Assembly (NCBI GenBank): GCA_025765615.1
Contig: JAIVFJ010000208.1
Span: forward strand, 1-64,000
Direction: 5' to 3'
Source: Zopfochytrium polystomum
Taxonomy: Eukaryota > Chytridiomycota > Chytridiomycetes > Chytridiales > Chytridiaceae
DNA length: 64,000 bases
The notes under the pieces: generated by a model
The model's input: only the letters and a program-made list of their open reading frames with translations
The model's database searches: none
What the model was told of the DNA's origin: nothing
Shown here: positions 44,744 through 56,171 of the stretch, one piece after another
How positions within the stretch are numbered: the first letter of the stretch is position 1
How the letters are laid out: the number at the start of each line of letters is the position of its first letter
Program-made: the position numbers and the translations under genes

Positions 44744-44994
44744 AATTTGGTGTTTTTGCTTAGGGAAACGAAACATCCCCGTTTCTATGGGAGGAATTGA
44801 TGTTTCGCTTGTTCGCTTTGCCAATAAAGGCACTGTCAAATGCTTCTCACCTTCGTGTGGCTGAGGTCCAGGTCCGCTCGGCCGAGTTTCCATGCGCGGA
44901 CAAAAACCAAAAAAAAAAAAAGCCTTGTCTTTCGGGAGGAACCCACATTTGCGGAACCGACCTGACGGTGAGCGAACAACAGTCAGAGAAAGGA

Positions 44995-45005
<11 letters not shown>

Positions 45006-45050
<45 letters not shown>

Positions 45051-45103
45051 TGAGGAGAGAGTGTGTGTGTGTGTTGTGTGTGTGTGTGTAGGTGAGTGTG
45101 TGG
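45006..45103. repeat. (GA)n and (GT)n microsatellites
   Basis: A GA run (45006-45060, with GGA interruptions) passes directly into a GT run (45061-45103) in the upstream region of Family B gene 4. Confidence 0.9.
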
Positions 45104-45157
45104 AGAGGACAAACGCTATGTGCTGCCTTCCGCAAGAACGAAGGAAAACACAACACA

Positions 45158-45976
45158 ATGTTCCGCTCTCTCGTTGCAACAGCCGCAGCCGTCGCCTTCA
45201 CGGCCCTCACCACCTTCCCCGCCGCAGCCCAACCCGCTCCTCCTATCGTCCCAGGCATCTTCACCATCCAACTCACAAACCTCCCCGCATCCAGCGAGTA
45301 CTGCGTCGGCGACGCCATCGCCTTCACCCTCTCCCTCGTCCAAGTCCCCGCGACCAACCCCGCAAATGCCTCCGACCCGACCCTGATCTACTTCGAGATC
45401 ATTGGCCCGCAGCAGGACCCCTTCACCGACCCTACCGGTATATCCAAAGGCTTCCGAGGCCTGGCGCTCCCCGTGAGCGACCCGGCGCCGGTCGTGTCGT
45501 TCGCCACCGCCGCGTCCGTCGCGGTTCCAGACGTGGTCGCCGGGTTCACGGCGTTGGCGCTGCGTGCGGTGCTCGCGTTTCAGAGCACGGTCGATCAGCC
45601 GAGTTTCCGGCAGGCGGTTGCGGTGGCGGCGGGGGTGTTCTCGATCGCAAAGGTTTGCGTTCGAGACGGCGGTGGTGGTGGAGGTGGTGGAGGGTCGAGC
45701 GGCTCCGTCTCGGTCTCTGCTTCCGCTTTTGGGTCGGCCTCCGCGTCGGCTTCGGCATTCGGATCTGGGTCGGGAGGCGCGACGAGCGGGGCTGCGTCGA
45801 CCACGGTTGGGGCGACCACTCTTTCGACGGCGGTGACGTCCTCACCGGGCGCGGTTGGGACGTCGTCGTCCGTTTCCAACATGAAGAGCAATGCATTGGT
45901 GTTGTCGTCGCCGCTACGAGCGGCCGCGTCGTGCATCGTTTCCGTGGTTGCTGTATGGGCTGTGGCCTGGGTCTGA
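45158..45976 (+). CDS. Family B member 4: divergent GPI-anchored protein
   Basis: 272 aa, one exon, start at 45158 chosen because the signal peptide 'MFRSLVATAAAVAFTALTT' begins there. Ectodomain 'FTIQLTNLPASSEYCVGDA', 'GPQQDPFTDPTGISKGFRG', 'AGFTALALRAVLAFQST' and second Cys 'AKVCVRDG'. The stalk is unusual: a Gly run, then Ser/Ala/Gly repeats (SASAFGSASASASAFGSGS). The C-terminal hydrophobic tail is 'CIVSVVAVWAVAWV'. It differs most from the other members in sequence but keeps the Cys pair and architecture. Confidence 0.8.
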   Translation: MFRSLVATAAAVAFTALTTFPAAAQPAPPIVPGIFTIQLTNLPASSEYCVGDAIAFTLSLVQVPATNPANASDPTLIYFEIIGPQQDPFTDPTGISKGFRGLALPVSDPAPVVSFATAASVAVPDVVAGFTALALRAVLAFQSTVDQPSFRQAVAVAAGVFSIAKVCVRDGGGGGGGGGSSGSVSVSASAFGSASASASAFGSGSGGATSGAASTTVGATTLSTAVTSSPGAVGTSSSVSNMKSNALVLSSPLRAAASCIVSVVAVWAVAWV

Positions 45977-46340
45977 CTCTTTCTTCTGGTCGTATTGCAT
46001 ATGAGTCTGATGTCGCTCCAAAGCTGGGTAGTGTGTGTCATTGGAATATAAGTATGCCATTCGTTTTAATTGTCCAGTGAAATGGATGGAAATAATGGGT
46101 GTAAGCGGGGGGATATTTAAAAATAGTTGCGGGAGAGTTCGATCGCGTGAGTTGCGGGGTTCAAGCGGGGAAACGCCTCGGACCTCCGGGCTTGCATATG
46201 GAAGCGTCCGTGCAGCTTCTATTTTTGGATTGTTTGGAAGGGGGGGCACCCGAGAGAAAACCACACAAACACACTGGCTCAGGACCGCAGCTAAATCGTT
46301 CTTTGCCGCAATTTCTCCACCAAACAACCACCAAACATCC

Positions 46341-47097
46341 ATGATGGCGCTTCGCCGCTCACACCACCACACCCTCAACGCAGCAGCCGCCGCCGGCGCG
46401 GTTGGCAGCAGCTTTGCTATCACCGTCTTCGCCGTGATCGCCGTGCTGGTGGTCGCTCTTCTCACTTCGTGCTCAGTAGCAATGGCCCAACTCACCCAAG
46501 TGCAAGGCAACTTCACCGTCACCGTCACAAACCAGCCGGCCTCGAACCAGTTCTGCGTGGGCGACTCGATCTCGTACGCCCTGGACCTCGCGCAGATCCC
46601 CACCGCCAACCCGGCGAACCAGTCGGACGCGACGTACCTGTACGCCTTCCTGTTTGGCCCGCCGCAGAACGCCTCGGTCGACCCGACGGGCATCTCAAAG
46701 ACGCCTCGCGGACTCGCTGTCTGGGTTCGCAGGCGCTGCTACTTTCGTCGTGCCCGAGTCGGTCAGGGGTTTCGTCGGGCTGAGCGTCAGGGCCATCCTT
46801 TCGTTTCAGAGCGGCCTGGCGTCGCCCGAGCAGCTGCAGTCGTCGGCGGGCTCGAATCCCCAGTTTTCAATCGCGGTGGCGTGCGCAACTGGATCGGCGT
46901 CCGGCTCGGCGTCGACCGGCTCCGCCACAACTACGAAGGCGGGTTCGAGCGGCACAGCATCATCAACGACGGCGTCGACGACGACCGGTTCGGTCAGCCT
47001 GAAGAGCGGCGCTTTGGCGGCGACGGGGTGGTCGTTGGTATCGGTGTTGGCTGCAGCCGGCAGCCTCTTTCTCCGCCAGCATACAATCCTGATGTGA
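46341..47097 (+). pseudogene. Family B member 5: broken by internal deletion
   Basis: Starts 'MMALRRSHHHTLNAAAAAG' with a long hydrophobic signal or anchor segment ('ITVFAVIAVLVVALLTSCS'), then 'FTVTVTNQPASNQFCVGDS' and 'VDPTGISKTPRGLA'. At about 46725 roughly 10 codons present in the paralogues (the ALxxxPVSSF region) are missing and the frame shifts. The rest continues in the next frame: 'SGFAGAATFVVPESVRGFV' to 'AVACATGSASG', a Ser/Thr stalk, and an end at 47097. As written it cannot make the family protein. 45977-46340 and 47098-47410 hold nothing else supported. Confidence 0.65.
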
Positions 47098-47410
47098 GGT
47101 ACAATGTTTCAAGTTATTTAGCCTTGGCTGCGTTTGGATGCCGAGACAATACATCTACCGTCTTTGGTCCTTCCTTCCTTCGTTTGCGCGATGATCACAC
47201 ACCAAACATCGTTCCCGTTCTTCGGCAGAAGGAGTCCGGCCGCGCTTCGGGTCGTGGCTTCGTCTCCCTAATGCGTCTCCAATGCGTGGAGGCGCTCTGC
47301 CGCAGCCGCGGACAAGCCACAAACAGCCGCCACGCTTGTGGCTGAATCTCCTCCGTCTGCCTCTGTCTCCCGCTCTGTCTGTCTCCTTTCTTTCCGACGC
47401 ATTTCGTGTC

Positions 47411-47418
47411 ACACCCAC

Positions 47419-47458
<40 letters not shown>

Positions 47459-47472
47459 ACACACACACACAA
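47411..47472. repeat. (CA)n microsatellite
   Basis: CA units with CCA and CG interruptions, about 35 bp before the TATA box of Family B gene 6. Confidence 0.9.
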
Positions 47473-47505
47473 ACGCTTCTCATCTCCAAAAGAAAGGCAA
47501 GTCCG

Positions 47506-47513
47506 TATATAAA
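47506..47513 (+). promoter_or_regulatory. TATA box of Family B gene 6
   Basis: TATATAAAG about 130 bp before the ATG at 47642, just after the CA repeat. Confidence 0.55.
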
Positions 47514-47641
47514 GAACCGCCCTTCGCCTGCTCTTCCTTCCCCCCCAAACCCACCCTCCTTCTCAAAGACCAGGCCTCGTTCCGTCTAGCCGACCCCTCC
47601 AAAAAAAGAAGACCTTCCATCACTTACTCCACTAAGCAGCC

Positions 47642-48337
47642 ATGGTCAAGACCAGCAACCACCCTCTCCTCCTCTCTGCCCTCGCAATAATCGCCGCCCT
47701 CGCATTCGCCCCTCTCCTCGCCGCCGCCCAACGGCCCATCGTCACCGGCAACTTCTCCATCACCGTCACAAACCTGCCCGCCTCCAACCAGTACTGTGTC
47801 GGCGACTCGATCGCCTACTCGCTCGACCTCTCCAAGCTCCCCGCCGCGAACCCGCAGAACCAGTCCGACCCGACCTACCTCTACGTCCTGCTCTTTGGCC
47901 CGCCACAGGACGCGTCCGTCGACCCCTCCGGCATCTCAAGGACCCCGCGCGGTCTGAGCCTCAGCGCCCTCGCCCAGACCCCGATCTCGTCGTTCAAGGG
48001 CACGGCGACGTACGTCGTCCCGGACAACGTCAAGGGGTTCGTCGGGCTGTTCCTCCGCGCCGTCGTCGCGTACCAGAGCACACTCTTTGCGCCTGAGGCC
48101 CTCCAGGCGTCGGCAAACTCGAGCCCTGCTTTTTCCATCGCCACGTCTTGCAACGCAACTTCGTCGTCGTCGTCGCCGTCGTCGACCGCTGTCACCGCCT
48201 CGTCGTCGGCCAAGGTCGTGTCGTCCACCTCCACGTCGTCGACCAACCTTGTCAGTGGCGCTGCTGGCTCGTTCTCGGCACCGCCTGCGGCTCTCTACGC
48301 TCTGGCTGCCGTCCCGGTCCTGATGCTTTTTGCTTGA
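47642..48337 (+). CDS. Family B member 6: GPI-anchored cell-surface protein
   Basis: Single-exon 231-aa protein. Signal peptide region 'LLSALAIIAALAFAPLLAA', ectodomain 'FSITVTNLPASNQYCVGDS', 'FGPPQDASVDPSGISRTPR', 'KGFVGLFLRAVVAYQST' and second Cys 'ATSCNATSS', a stalk of Ser/Thr (SSSSPSSTAVTASSSAKVV) and the GPI-type tail 'LYALAAVPVLMLFA'. Intact. 48338-48713 has no gene. Confidence 0.85.
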   Translation: MVKTSNHPLLLSALAIIAALAFAPLLAAAQRPIVTGNFSITVTNLPASNQYCVGDSIAYSLDLSKLPAANPQNQSDPTYLYVLLFGPPQDASVDPSGISRTPRGLSLSALAQTPISSFKGTATYVVPDNVKGFVGLFLRAVVAYQSTLFAPEALQASANSSPAFSIATSCNATSSSSSPSSTAVTASSSAKVVSSTSTSSTNLVSGAAGSFSAPPAALYALAAVPVLMLFA

Positions 48338-48713
48338 AACTCCCAACCGAAGCATGTGGAATCGCTTGTTGCGTGGATTTATGTTATTGTTTTCGTTCCG
48401 ACCTTACTTTTTATCCACCACTCCAACGAGACGCTTCCTTTCCTCGTTCAATCTTCACGTTAGAGTTTACATATGGCCAGTGTGAACCCATCATCAATAT
48501 ATGACTTATAGCATCTTCTCACCAGCCACCTGTTCTTCGTGTGTTCATATATTTTGAGTTTTAGTTGCGCATTGCTCGTGAGTTTCGGCATGCAAGTTGA
48601 AGAAGACCGAGCCAAGGAATGATACTTCAAAGCGAGGTGGAAGGAAAGCAAGGCTGCTGCTGCAACACCAACAGAAGAAAGGCAAAATGATAAGCGAGCC
48701 ACGAAGCCGAAGA

Positions 48714-49943
48714 TCAAAAAGTGCTTTGCATCTTGCGCTTCGAGACGGCGCCCGACCGTCCGCCTTGTGTGCCAGAACCTCCAGTCGCAGAGCGGCGTGG
48801 GCGCATCGTCGCCGTCGTCGTCTGCGGCTGCATCATCTGCTGCTCCTCCTGCGCTTGCTGCGGCGGGTGCATTCCGCCCGTGTGCCCGCTCATCCGACAG
48901 AGCCGCTGTCCGGCGTCGGGAGCCATGAGCTTGCGAGCCACCTTCATCAGCCACCTGTCGCGCTCGTGGTCCTAGCGGTAAGCGTGAGTGCTTCATCAGA
49001 TACGAATCCCGTGCAACCAAAACCCCACCCCCTCCCTCCTCTTTACCTCAGCCTCCTCCGTCTCATCCTGCTGCCTGAAGCAATGCCTCCTCCCCTTGCT
49101 CAAGTTCCGCACGATCTCGTCCGCCTTCCTGTTCGTCTGCTTGTCCTCCAGTATCTCAAGTATCACGTCGTCGACCGCCGCGTCCAGCAACACGTCCTCG
49201 CACAGCAGCGCGTGGATCTCCCGCTTGGACACCCTCTCCCCGCCCCCCAGGGCATCGCAAATGTCGTGCACGTTGCGGTTGGTCCGACGGTCCTTGATCA
49301 GCGCCTCCATGAGGGAGATCTGCAGCTCGTCGCGCTCGCGGTCGATCGTGAGGTCGCGGAGGATCTCGGAGAGCTCGGAGTCGGCGTCGGCGGTGGGGGT
49401 GCTGGTGGCGGCGGGGGTGGGCTGCTGAGCGGGCTGATGGAGGAGGCTGCCGCCACCGCCGCTTGTGGAGAGTCGAATGGGGCGACGTGGCTGGGATGTC
49501 GACGTCGCAGGCGCCCTGCGCGTGCTGATGCTGCTGCTGCGGCCGCCCCCGCCTCCGCGGACGGGTATCGACTGCTCGGCCTCGCCGAGGTCCTCCTCGC
49601 TTTCAAGCAGGTCGCCCGTGTTTTGTGTGCTACCGCCGTACTCGCCACGGCGAGTTGTCGGCTGGATCATCGTGGGGGCGGTCATGGTGCGCCGCGTCCT
49701 CATCGGCGTCGTCGTCGCAGGCACCGAGTGCTGCTGCTGCACCCCGCCGGTTGGGCAGCCTTGGATCAGTTCCGTCTCGCTGTCGGTAAAGTCGTCCTCG
49801 GCGACGGGGGCGGGCTGCTCGCGGCTGATGATGCGGCTGGGGCGCTATGATGGGGTTCAAGAGCGTAAGTGATGGAGGTTGTCGGTCAGTTCCTGCGGCA
49901 TTTGCACACAGGAGAAAGAAATAGTTACCTGGCGAGTGGACAT
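48714..49943 (-). CDS. Uncharacterised protein with helical core
   Basis: Not recognised. Exons 49943-49929 (MSTRQ only), 49844-49047 and 48971-48714 join in phase 0 to 356 aa. The N-terminal half is Thr/Arg/Pro/Ser-rich and probably disordered ('DDFTDSETELIQGCPTGG', 'TRRAPATSTSQPRRPIRLS'). The centre is predicted helical and charged: 'SELSEILRDLTIDRERDEL', 'SLMEALIKDRRTNRNVHDI' and 'VILEILEDKQTNRKADEIV', where RTNRxxxxI and QTNRxxxEI look like two copies of one motif. A further helix 'DRWLMKVARKLMA' precedes a Gln-rich, basic tail. The first coding exon of 15 nt is notable. A scaffold role would be a guess. Confidence 0.6.
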
Positions 49944-50461
49944 CGTCGAGCAGCGTTTCTGATTGAAAGGTTGGTTTGGTGAAGTAAGTCTTCTTTTGTT
50001 TGTTGAGTGCGTGGATGTGCAGTTGGCGTACAGGAGAAGAGGACTGCTTTTATATACTCCTTCATAGCGACGGACGCGCTCGAATGTGAGAAGGAGAAGA
50101 TCGGTTTGCGAACCGAAAGGGCCCTTGCTGAAAGTGCTGCTCAGGTGACTCGAGTGGGCAAAATAAGGGACTCGTGGGTGCTTGCGGTTGGTGGCGTCTT
50201 CTCACGCTAGAAGGAAGAAATCACTTTGAGCGCTGAAAGAGCTTTGGATTGCAGCCAGACTTCGACTGGGTTTTCGGAGGAAAGCGTGTCCCGAAAAAGC
50301 AAAACCAAATAAATACACTGATAATCCAGACCGTTTGCCTTTATTTATATCACTCCAGAACAGATAGAGATCTCTCTCTGCTCACTGTAGATTCCAGCCG
50401 CTAGCTAGACTGCAGCTGGATTCGATTGGATGGGATGTGGATGTGTTGGGTGACAAAAGCC

Positions 50462-53400
50462 TCAAGTGTCAACGTGGAACGCTCGCTTCCTTCTCTGGGT
50501 CGCAGCCCCGTCCGCAACACTTTTAAGAAGCGCCGCGTTCGCAGCCCCCGTCTCGGCCACCATCGCTCCAAACACCGAACCCTCTCTCCGCAGCAAAACC
50601 GCCGGCTCGTCAAACTCCAAAACCGTCCCATCGCCCATAACCAGCACGCGATCGTAGTCCACGACCGTGTTTAGCCTGTGCGCGATCGTCAGCACCGTCG
50701 CCTCGGCAAAGTCCTCCCTCAGCGACTTTTGGATCCACGCGTCCGTCTCGTAGTCGACGTTGGCCGTCGCCTCGTCCATGACCAGGATGCGCGGGTCTTT
50801 AAGCATTGCCCGTGCGAGGCAGAGCAGCTGGCGCTGGCCGACGGACAGGTTTTCACCCCCCTCGGCGACGGGCGCGTCAAGGCCCTTGTCTCCGAGGAGC
50901 TCTCCCACGCTGCGCTTCAGCCCGGCGCGCTCCAGCGCGTCCCACATTTGCGCGTCAGAGTGCTCGGAGAACGGGTCGAGGTTGCTGCGGAACGTGCCGC
51001 CGAAGAGGGTTGGGTCTTGCGGGATGATGGCGAGGCCCCGTCGGAGGTCGGTCAACCCCAGGGACGACGTGTCCACGCCGTCAACGGTGATGGTCCCGTC
51101 GGACACTTCCACCATCCTGAAGAGCGCCTGCATCAGCAAGCTCTTGCCGCTTCCGGTGCGGCCGACGATACCAACCCTCTCGCCGCCGTTGACGGAGAAG
51201 GAGACTCGATCAAGAACGAGTGGGAGCTCTGGCGCGTATCGCAAGGAGACGTTCGAAAAGCAGACGCTCCCCTGGGTCGGCCAGTCCTTTGGCGGACGAT
51301 TATGCGGGTTGATTGCCGCCGCCTCCACGGCGATTTCGTCCGAGTAGTAGCCAACTCGCTCGACACTGTTCATGGCGATTTCGGCCTGCAAAGAGAAATG
51401 GTCAACCGATTTGTGTGGTTGTCGACCTCTGTCATATCGTTCTTACATTAGTGAGCTGAATGATGCATGCGTTAAAGATCTGCGTCACTTGGAGCGCGTA
51501 GCTAAGAGCAAGGCCAAGGAGTGCCGGGGATATTGATTTTGTCGCGACGATGCCAAAGACGCAGGCACAAAATATGAGGACGGCCCCAATCAGCTCCAGC
51601 CTTAGGCCAAGCCACCGAGCCGAAGCGATGAGAAGGAAATACGTTGCGTTACTACCGTTCGTAGCGGCGTCATTGTTTTTTGTAAACCGAGCCTCTTCTC
51701 GAAACCTATGCCAGATAAGACAACAAATGTCAATGCTCAATTATTTGGGTAGTGTCGATCGACAGAGCTGTTCTTACGCGCGTATTGTTGAGAGACCCGT
51801 CAGCGTCTCACCAAAGTTTGCGTACAGCGGCGAGCGGGAGATGGATTCAAGTCGCTTTAGTTCCCTCGACGTCTGCCGGTAGAGTCTTTGAATGGAGTAG
51901 TAAACAACAAGCATTGGGATAAGCGGAGCAGCGAAAAGAGGTGTCGCATAGACAATAAGAAAGATGGTGGCGAAAGCTGAGGCCATCGTGCTCGCAAAGG
52001 ATTGAATGTTGTCCATAAGTGAGTTGTCGATGCTGTCTTGGTCCTGTTGAGATCAACACGTTATGATTACATTGGTGGCGCGACTCTCAATGTGCCAAAC
52101 CTTGCTAAATCTGTTGACAATTCTACCAAGAGGAGTTGTATCAAAGAAGCGCAAAGGCGCCCTCATCACCCTACTCAGCGCACGTTCGTGCAAAAGTTTT
52201 GCGGCTCTTGTCCCAGAAAGGGTGTAAAATATCGCGGACACGTATGTCATGATTGATTGACTGAGCGATAGACCAAGATATACTCCGATATACCCCATGA
52301 CTTTGAAGGACGTGTCGTACTTTCCCTCCGACCACCAGGTCAGCCAGAGGTCTGTGACGACCCGCGCCGCTTGACCGGCTGCGAGAAGGACGATAGCAGC
52401 GAAGACAAAAAGCAACCCGCCGCAGGCGCGAACGAAGGTCAACCACACTCGGCCGGGGACAGTGCCAGTCTGGCGCTCCTCCACCTGCATGATACCCTTT
52501 CCGGAGTTGGTATTGGACGTGAGTTCATCCAAGGTGCCCACTTGTTCCTTGTCTCCGTCAGCAGTCCCTTTATCCAGGTCGACCTCCTCTGCGACGTGGT
52601 CGCGCAACATCCTTGCAAGCTCGCCATTCTCGCTCGCAGCAAGGTCCGTATACGTCCCTTGCTCGGCGATCTCACCGTCCCGCATAACCACCATCCAGTC
52701 GACCCTCTTCAGAACATGCAGCTGATGCGTCACCAGAACGCGCGTGCGATCGCGAAGCTCCCCGAGGATGCAATTTTCAAACAGAGCCTTCCCCACGTGC
52801 GCGTCGACTGCCGAAAGCGGATCGTCGAGCAAGATCAGCTGCGACTCCTGGTACACGGCGCGGGCGAGGTTGACGCGCTGCCGCTGGCCGCCGGAGAGGT
52901 TGATTCCCTTCTCGCCGATGGACGTCAGGTCGCCCGAGGGGAGGATCCGGAGATCCGGTTCGAGCGCGCAGACGGCCAGGACGCGCAGGTACCGTTCACG
53001 GTTAAATTTGTTGCCGAACAGAATGTTCTCCTTGAGCGTGGCGTTCTGGATCCACGCGGTCTGCGGGACGTAGCCGACTTTCCCGCCGACGGTGACCGTC
53101 CCTTGAAGCTTTTTCATTTCGCCCGTGATGGCGTTGAGGAGGGAGGACTTTCCGGAACCAACCGTGCCGACGACGGCGACTAATGAGCCTTTGGGGACGC
53201 GCAGCGTGATGTTGCGGAGGGTCGGTCGATCGGTGGATGCTGCGCGGGGCGTGTCGACGACGCCGCCTCCAGCATTCTCGGGGACTGTCGAATTTGTCGT
53301 GGATTTTTTCCACCAACTCTTTTTGGACTGTTTCCGGGAGGCGAAGGCTTTGGCGCTGGGTGGGGGTGCATCCCATTCGAATTCACCGTCTTCAACTCGA

Positions 53401-55013
53401 AGACCGTACTCGCTCTCCGGACTAACGAGGGGCAGCTCGTCCAGCTCAGGCGCGAGAAGGAGAGATTCGATGCGCGCAAGAGCGACACCAACGTCGGCAG
53501 AGAACGCAATGAGGCTTGGAACAACGATAAGAGGAAATCTGTGAGTGGTTTGTTAGTTCTGCTCAAATACTTTGTATTGACGGTGGAGCTAATTCCCAGC
53601 CAAACTTACCGAAGCTGACTAAACCAACTGAGCGATGAAAAAACTCTTGACGCATCCAGGGGATTTTTCAGTCCATACAGCGCAAACGAAACTGTGGATG
53701 TCATAACCGAGATGCTACCCGCGATTGTCGTTACAATGGCATAGAGAAATCCCCTCCTCCGGACTTGCGCAATTTCCAAAATGCGAACATCTTCGATCCG
53801 TTGCAGAAACGGGGCCTCCCAGGCGAAGTACTTGATTGCCCGAATTCCGGTCAGGGCCTCGGTCGTCAGCTTGACTCGCTTGTCCGTCAGCGGCGCGATG
53901 CTTCTCCGCACCTTCGACAGCATCCGGTACAGCGCGCTCGTCACGGGCGTCGAAAACACCAATAGCGACATTCCCGCCACGGCCGCCCATCCGATCTGAG
54001 AGACGAGGAAGGCGACGACGACGAGCCCTTGGATCGGGCCGGTCCACAGGATGTGCGCGACGGTGAGGAAGCTCTCAATGCGGTTTGCGTCGGTGGAGAC
54101 CATGTTGACGACTCTGCCCGAGTTGAACTCTTGCCGCGCTCCAGAGGAGAGGCGGAGGGATTTGCGGTAGATGGCGCTCGACAGGGAGACGCGGACACGG
54201 ACGCTCACCAAGTTCGAGCGAAATAGGAATGCACTGTAGGCCAAGGAGCCGATGACTTGGATTAAAAAGAGGGCTACGGAGAGCACGTAGCTTGGCGGGC
54301 GGATAGTCAGCAAATCTGTGAGCTAAAATGCGGATATACTTACGCAGGGCTCATGTCGGACCTCTCGCCGTAATACGCTTCAGCCGCGTAGTCTATGAGG
54401 TACTTGACTAGAAGAGGTGAGAATGTCGATCTCCTGCAGAAAAAGAAATAGAAGTCAGAATCTCAGGAGGGAAGAACGCTTTTGGCTTAAACATCAGACA
54501 CTTACATGTCAGACACCAGCCTGAGCATTCCAAGAGGCCAGAACTCGCCCCAAAAGAGACCGAGTAAAACACGCCTCAGTCGGCGCCCTTCTGCCGGCTT
54601 TTTCTCGCTGAGGCTCGCCGAAATGTTGGCCTTTGTCAAATCGTCGATCTTCCCGCCCTCTGCTGGCTGAAGCGGGTACTGTGCAAGGTCCGCCGTCCAC
54701 GCGGCTTCAAACTTGTCCGCGAGCTTCACCGTATCCAAAGAGGGGCTGACGCGCCACAGGTTACTCATCTCCAGCGGTCGTTTCCATCCCTTCAAGAACA
54801 GGCTTCCATGGTGCAGTTGGTTGTTACACTGGTGCCATAGTCAAGTGGAACGCAAGGAAGGAGTAAGGAGGCTTGCACTTACGGCGTGAGCCATTGGAAC
54901 GTGAGTATGCTGAGCAGCGACGCCGATTCGAAAGGCGACGGCCCCGCCTCTTGGGGTGTCGGAGGCAACTCGAAGGAGGGACAGTCGGCGGCAGCGGAAA
55001 GCGAAGGCGACAT
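50462..55013 (-). CDS. ABCC (MRP/YOR1-type) full-length ABC transporter
   Basis: Eight exons in consistent phase: 55013-54883, 54802-54506, 54433-54344, 54290-53610, 53538-52101, 52043-51778, 51705-51447 and 51385-50462, giving about 1361 aa. Layout TMD1-NBD1-TMD2-NBD2 without an N-terminal TMD0. It begins with a short cytoplasmic part ending in the family motif 'LLSILTFQWLTPLFLKGW'. NBD1: 'VGTVGSGKSSLLN', 'LSGGQRQRVNLAR', 'LILLDDPLSAVD' (Asp instead of catalytic Glu, normal for ABCC NBD1). NBD2: 'VGRTGSGKSLLMQ', 'LSVGQRQLLCLAR', 'ILVMDEATANVD' with the Glu. Expected to export organic anions, conjugates or drugs at plasma or vacuolar membrane. The acceptors CATGGAAG and CGCCAAG were chosen because they restore both frame and family sequence. 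Confidence 0.92.
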
Positions 55014-55229
55014 TGCCACACAGGAATCGGTCGTGTTGCTGGATTTGGGATGTTGGGGCTTCGGTGGCCACACGGCTGTGGGTGTTGCGTTTTATGCGCC
55101 AAGCTGAAGGAAAGATCGCTGAGCTAATCGCAGCTGTCCCTTGGACGCGGAAAAATTGGTAAAGAGGGAGGTGTCTTTCCCCTCAGCACTATCATCTGCT
55201 CTGATTTTCCGGCGATCCGAGCGCCGCAT

Positions 55230-55560
55230 CGGACGGTGCCGTGCACCCCACCAAAACTTCACAGTGCGAGCGACTGTCGCATCGATCAATTAAGTCTGCA
55301 TCTGATTTTTCCTCTTTCGATAACGCAATTCGCTGACGGACTCGGTCTCGACCCACGTCGCCTGATTGCACACATTATGAACTGTGGGCACAGTAGGAAG
55401 CACAGTTATCTGCATTCAAACCGTGCGTACATGATCCGTCCGACACCACCCCACGAATGTTTCACTCACCGTCGCATCGATCGAATCAGCCAGACCGAGT
55501 CTCCATGGATCCAAGACGCCTGATCGCACAAGTCGATGAAATCTGCCATTGTGCGGACTT
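55230..55560 (-). repeat. Imperfect tandem duplication with a hypothetical frame
   Basis: Two related segments, about 55232-55400 and 55440-55560, share 'GTCGCATCGATC' and 'CGCCTGAT(T/C)GCACA'. The right-hand copy overlaps a minus-strand frame (55801-55466, 111 codons, ending 'DQASWIHGDSVWLIRSMRR') that stops next to a GTGAGT donor-like site. I cannot assign a function. 55014-56171 otherwise contains no supported gene. Confidence 0.3.
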
Positions 55561-56171
55561 TTTCGGCAGGTACTTCCGCTATGCGCGGGAAGAATGGCAA
55601 TACGCAAGGCTTTGCGATGATTAGGCTCGCCTTGCACTTCCTCCACAAACCAGAACAACCAATGATGGGCTCGTGAGCCGACAAGATGCCGTGGACTTGC
55701 AGGCCAGAACTGCAATTGGCAAACCCTCCTATTGGGAATCCCCGTGGAACGAAAGAGGTTGAACCTCTGGCGGGCGTTGGATCTTTCGGGATTTCACTCA
55801 CTCACGGAACCTCAACGCACACCAAATCTTCCTCAATCTTCTGCCCGTTTGGGGGTGTAGCTTGAAGCCAGCCTTCATTACCAGCACCACAAAAGCTGGC
55901 CAATAAGTTCGGATTGTTGTCTCGTTCCGCTGGCCGGCCGATGTTTGTTTGCCTAGCCTTGGCGGTTGCATGTTTGTCCGAGTCGGAGCCTGCGGAATTC
56001 CTTTGTGTCGCGCCGCGAAAATAGTTGCGGACGGACGAGCGGCGTCGCGGAACAATAGTTTTTCCAGTCCCCGCCTCGACTCCACTTCCTAGCCGATTGA
56101 AACTATTTGTGCCCGCGACTTAACATCTGTTCTCCTTCGCCTTCACCCGCACAACAAGACCTTCGCCGACC

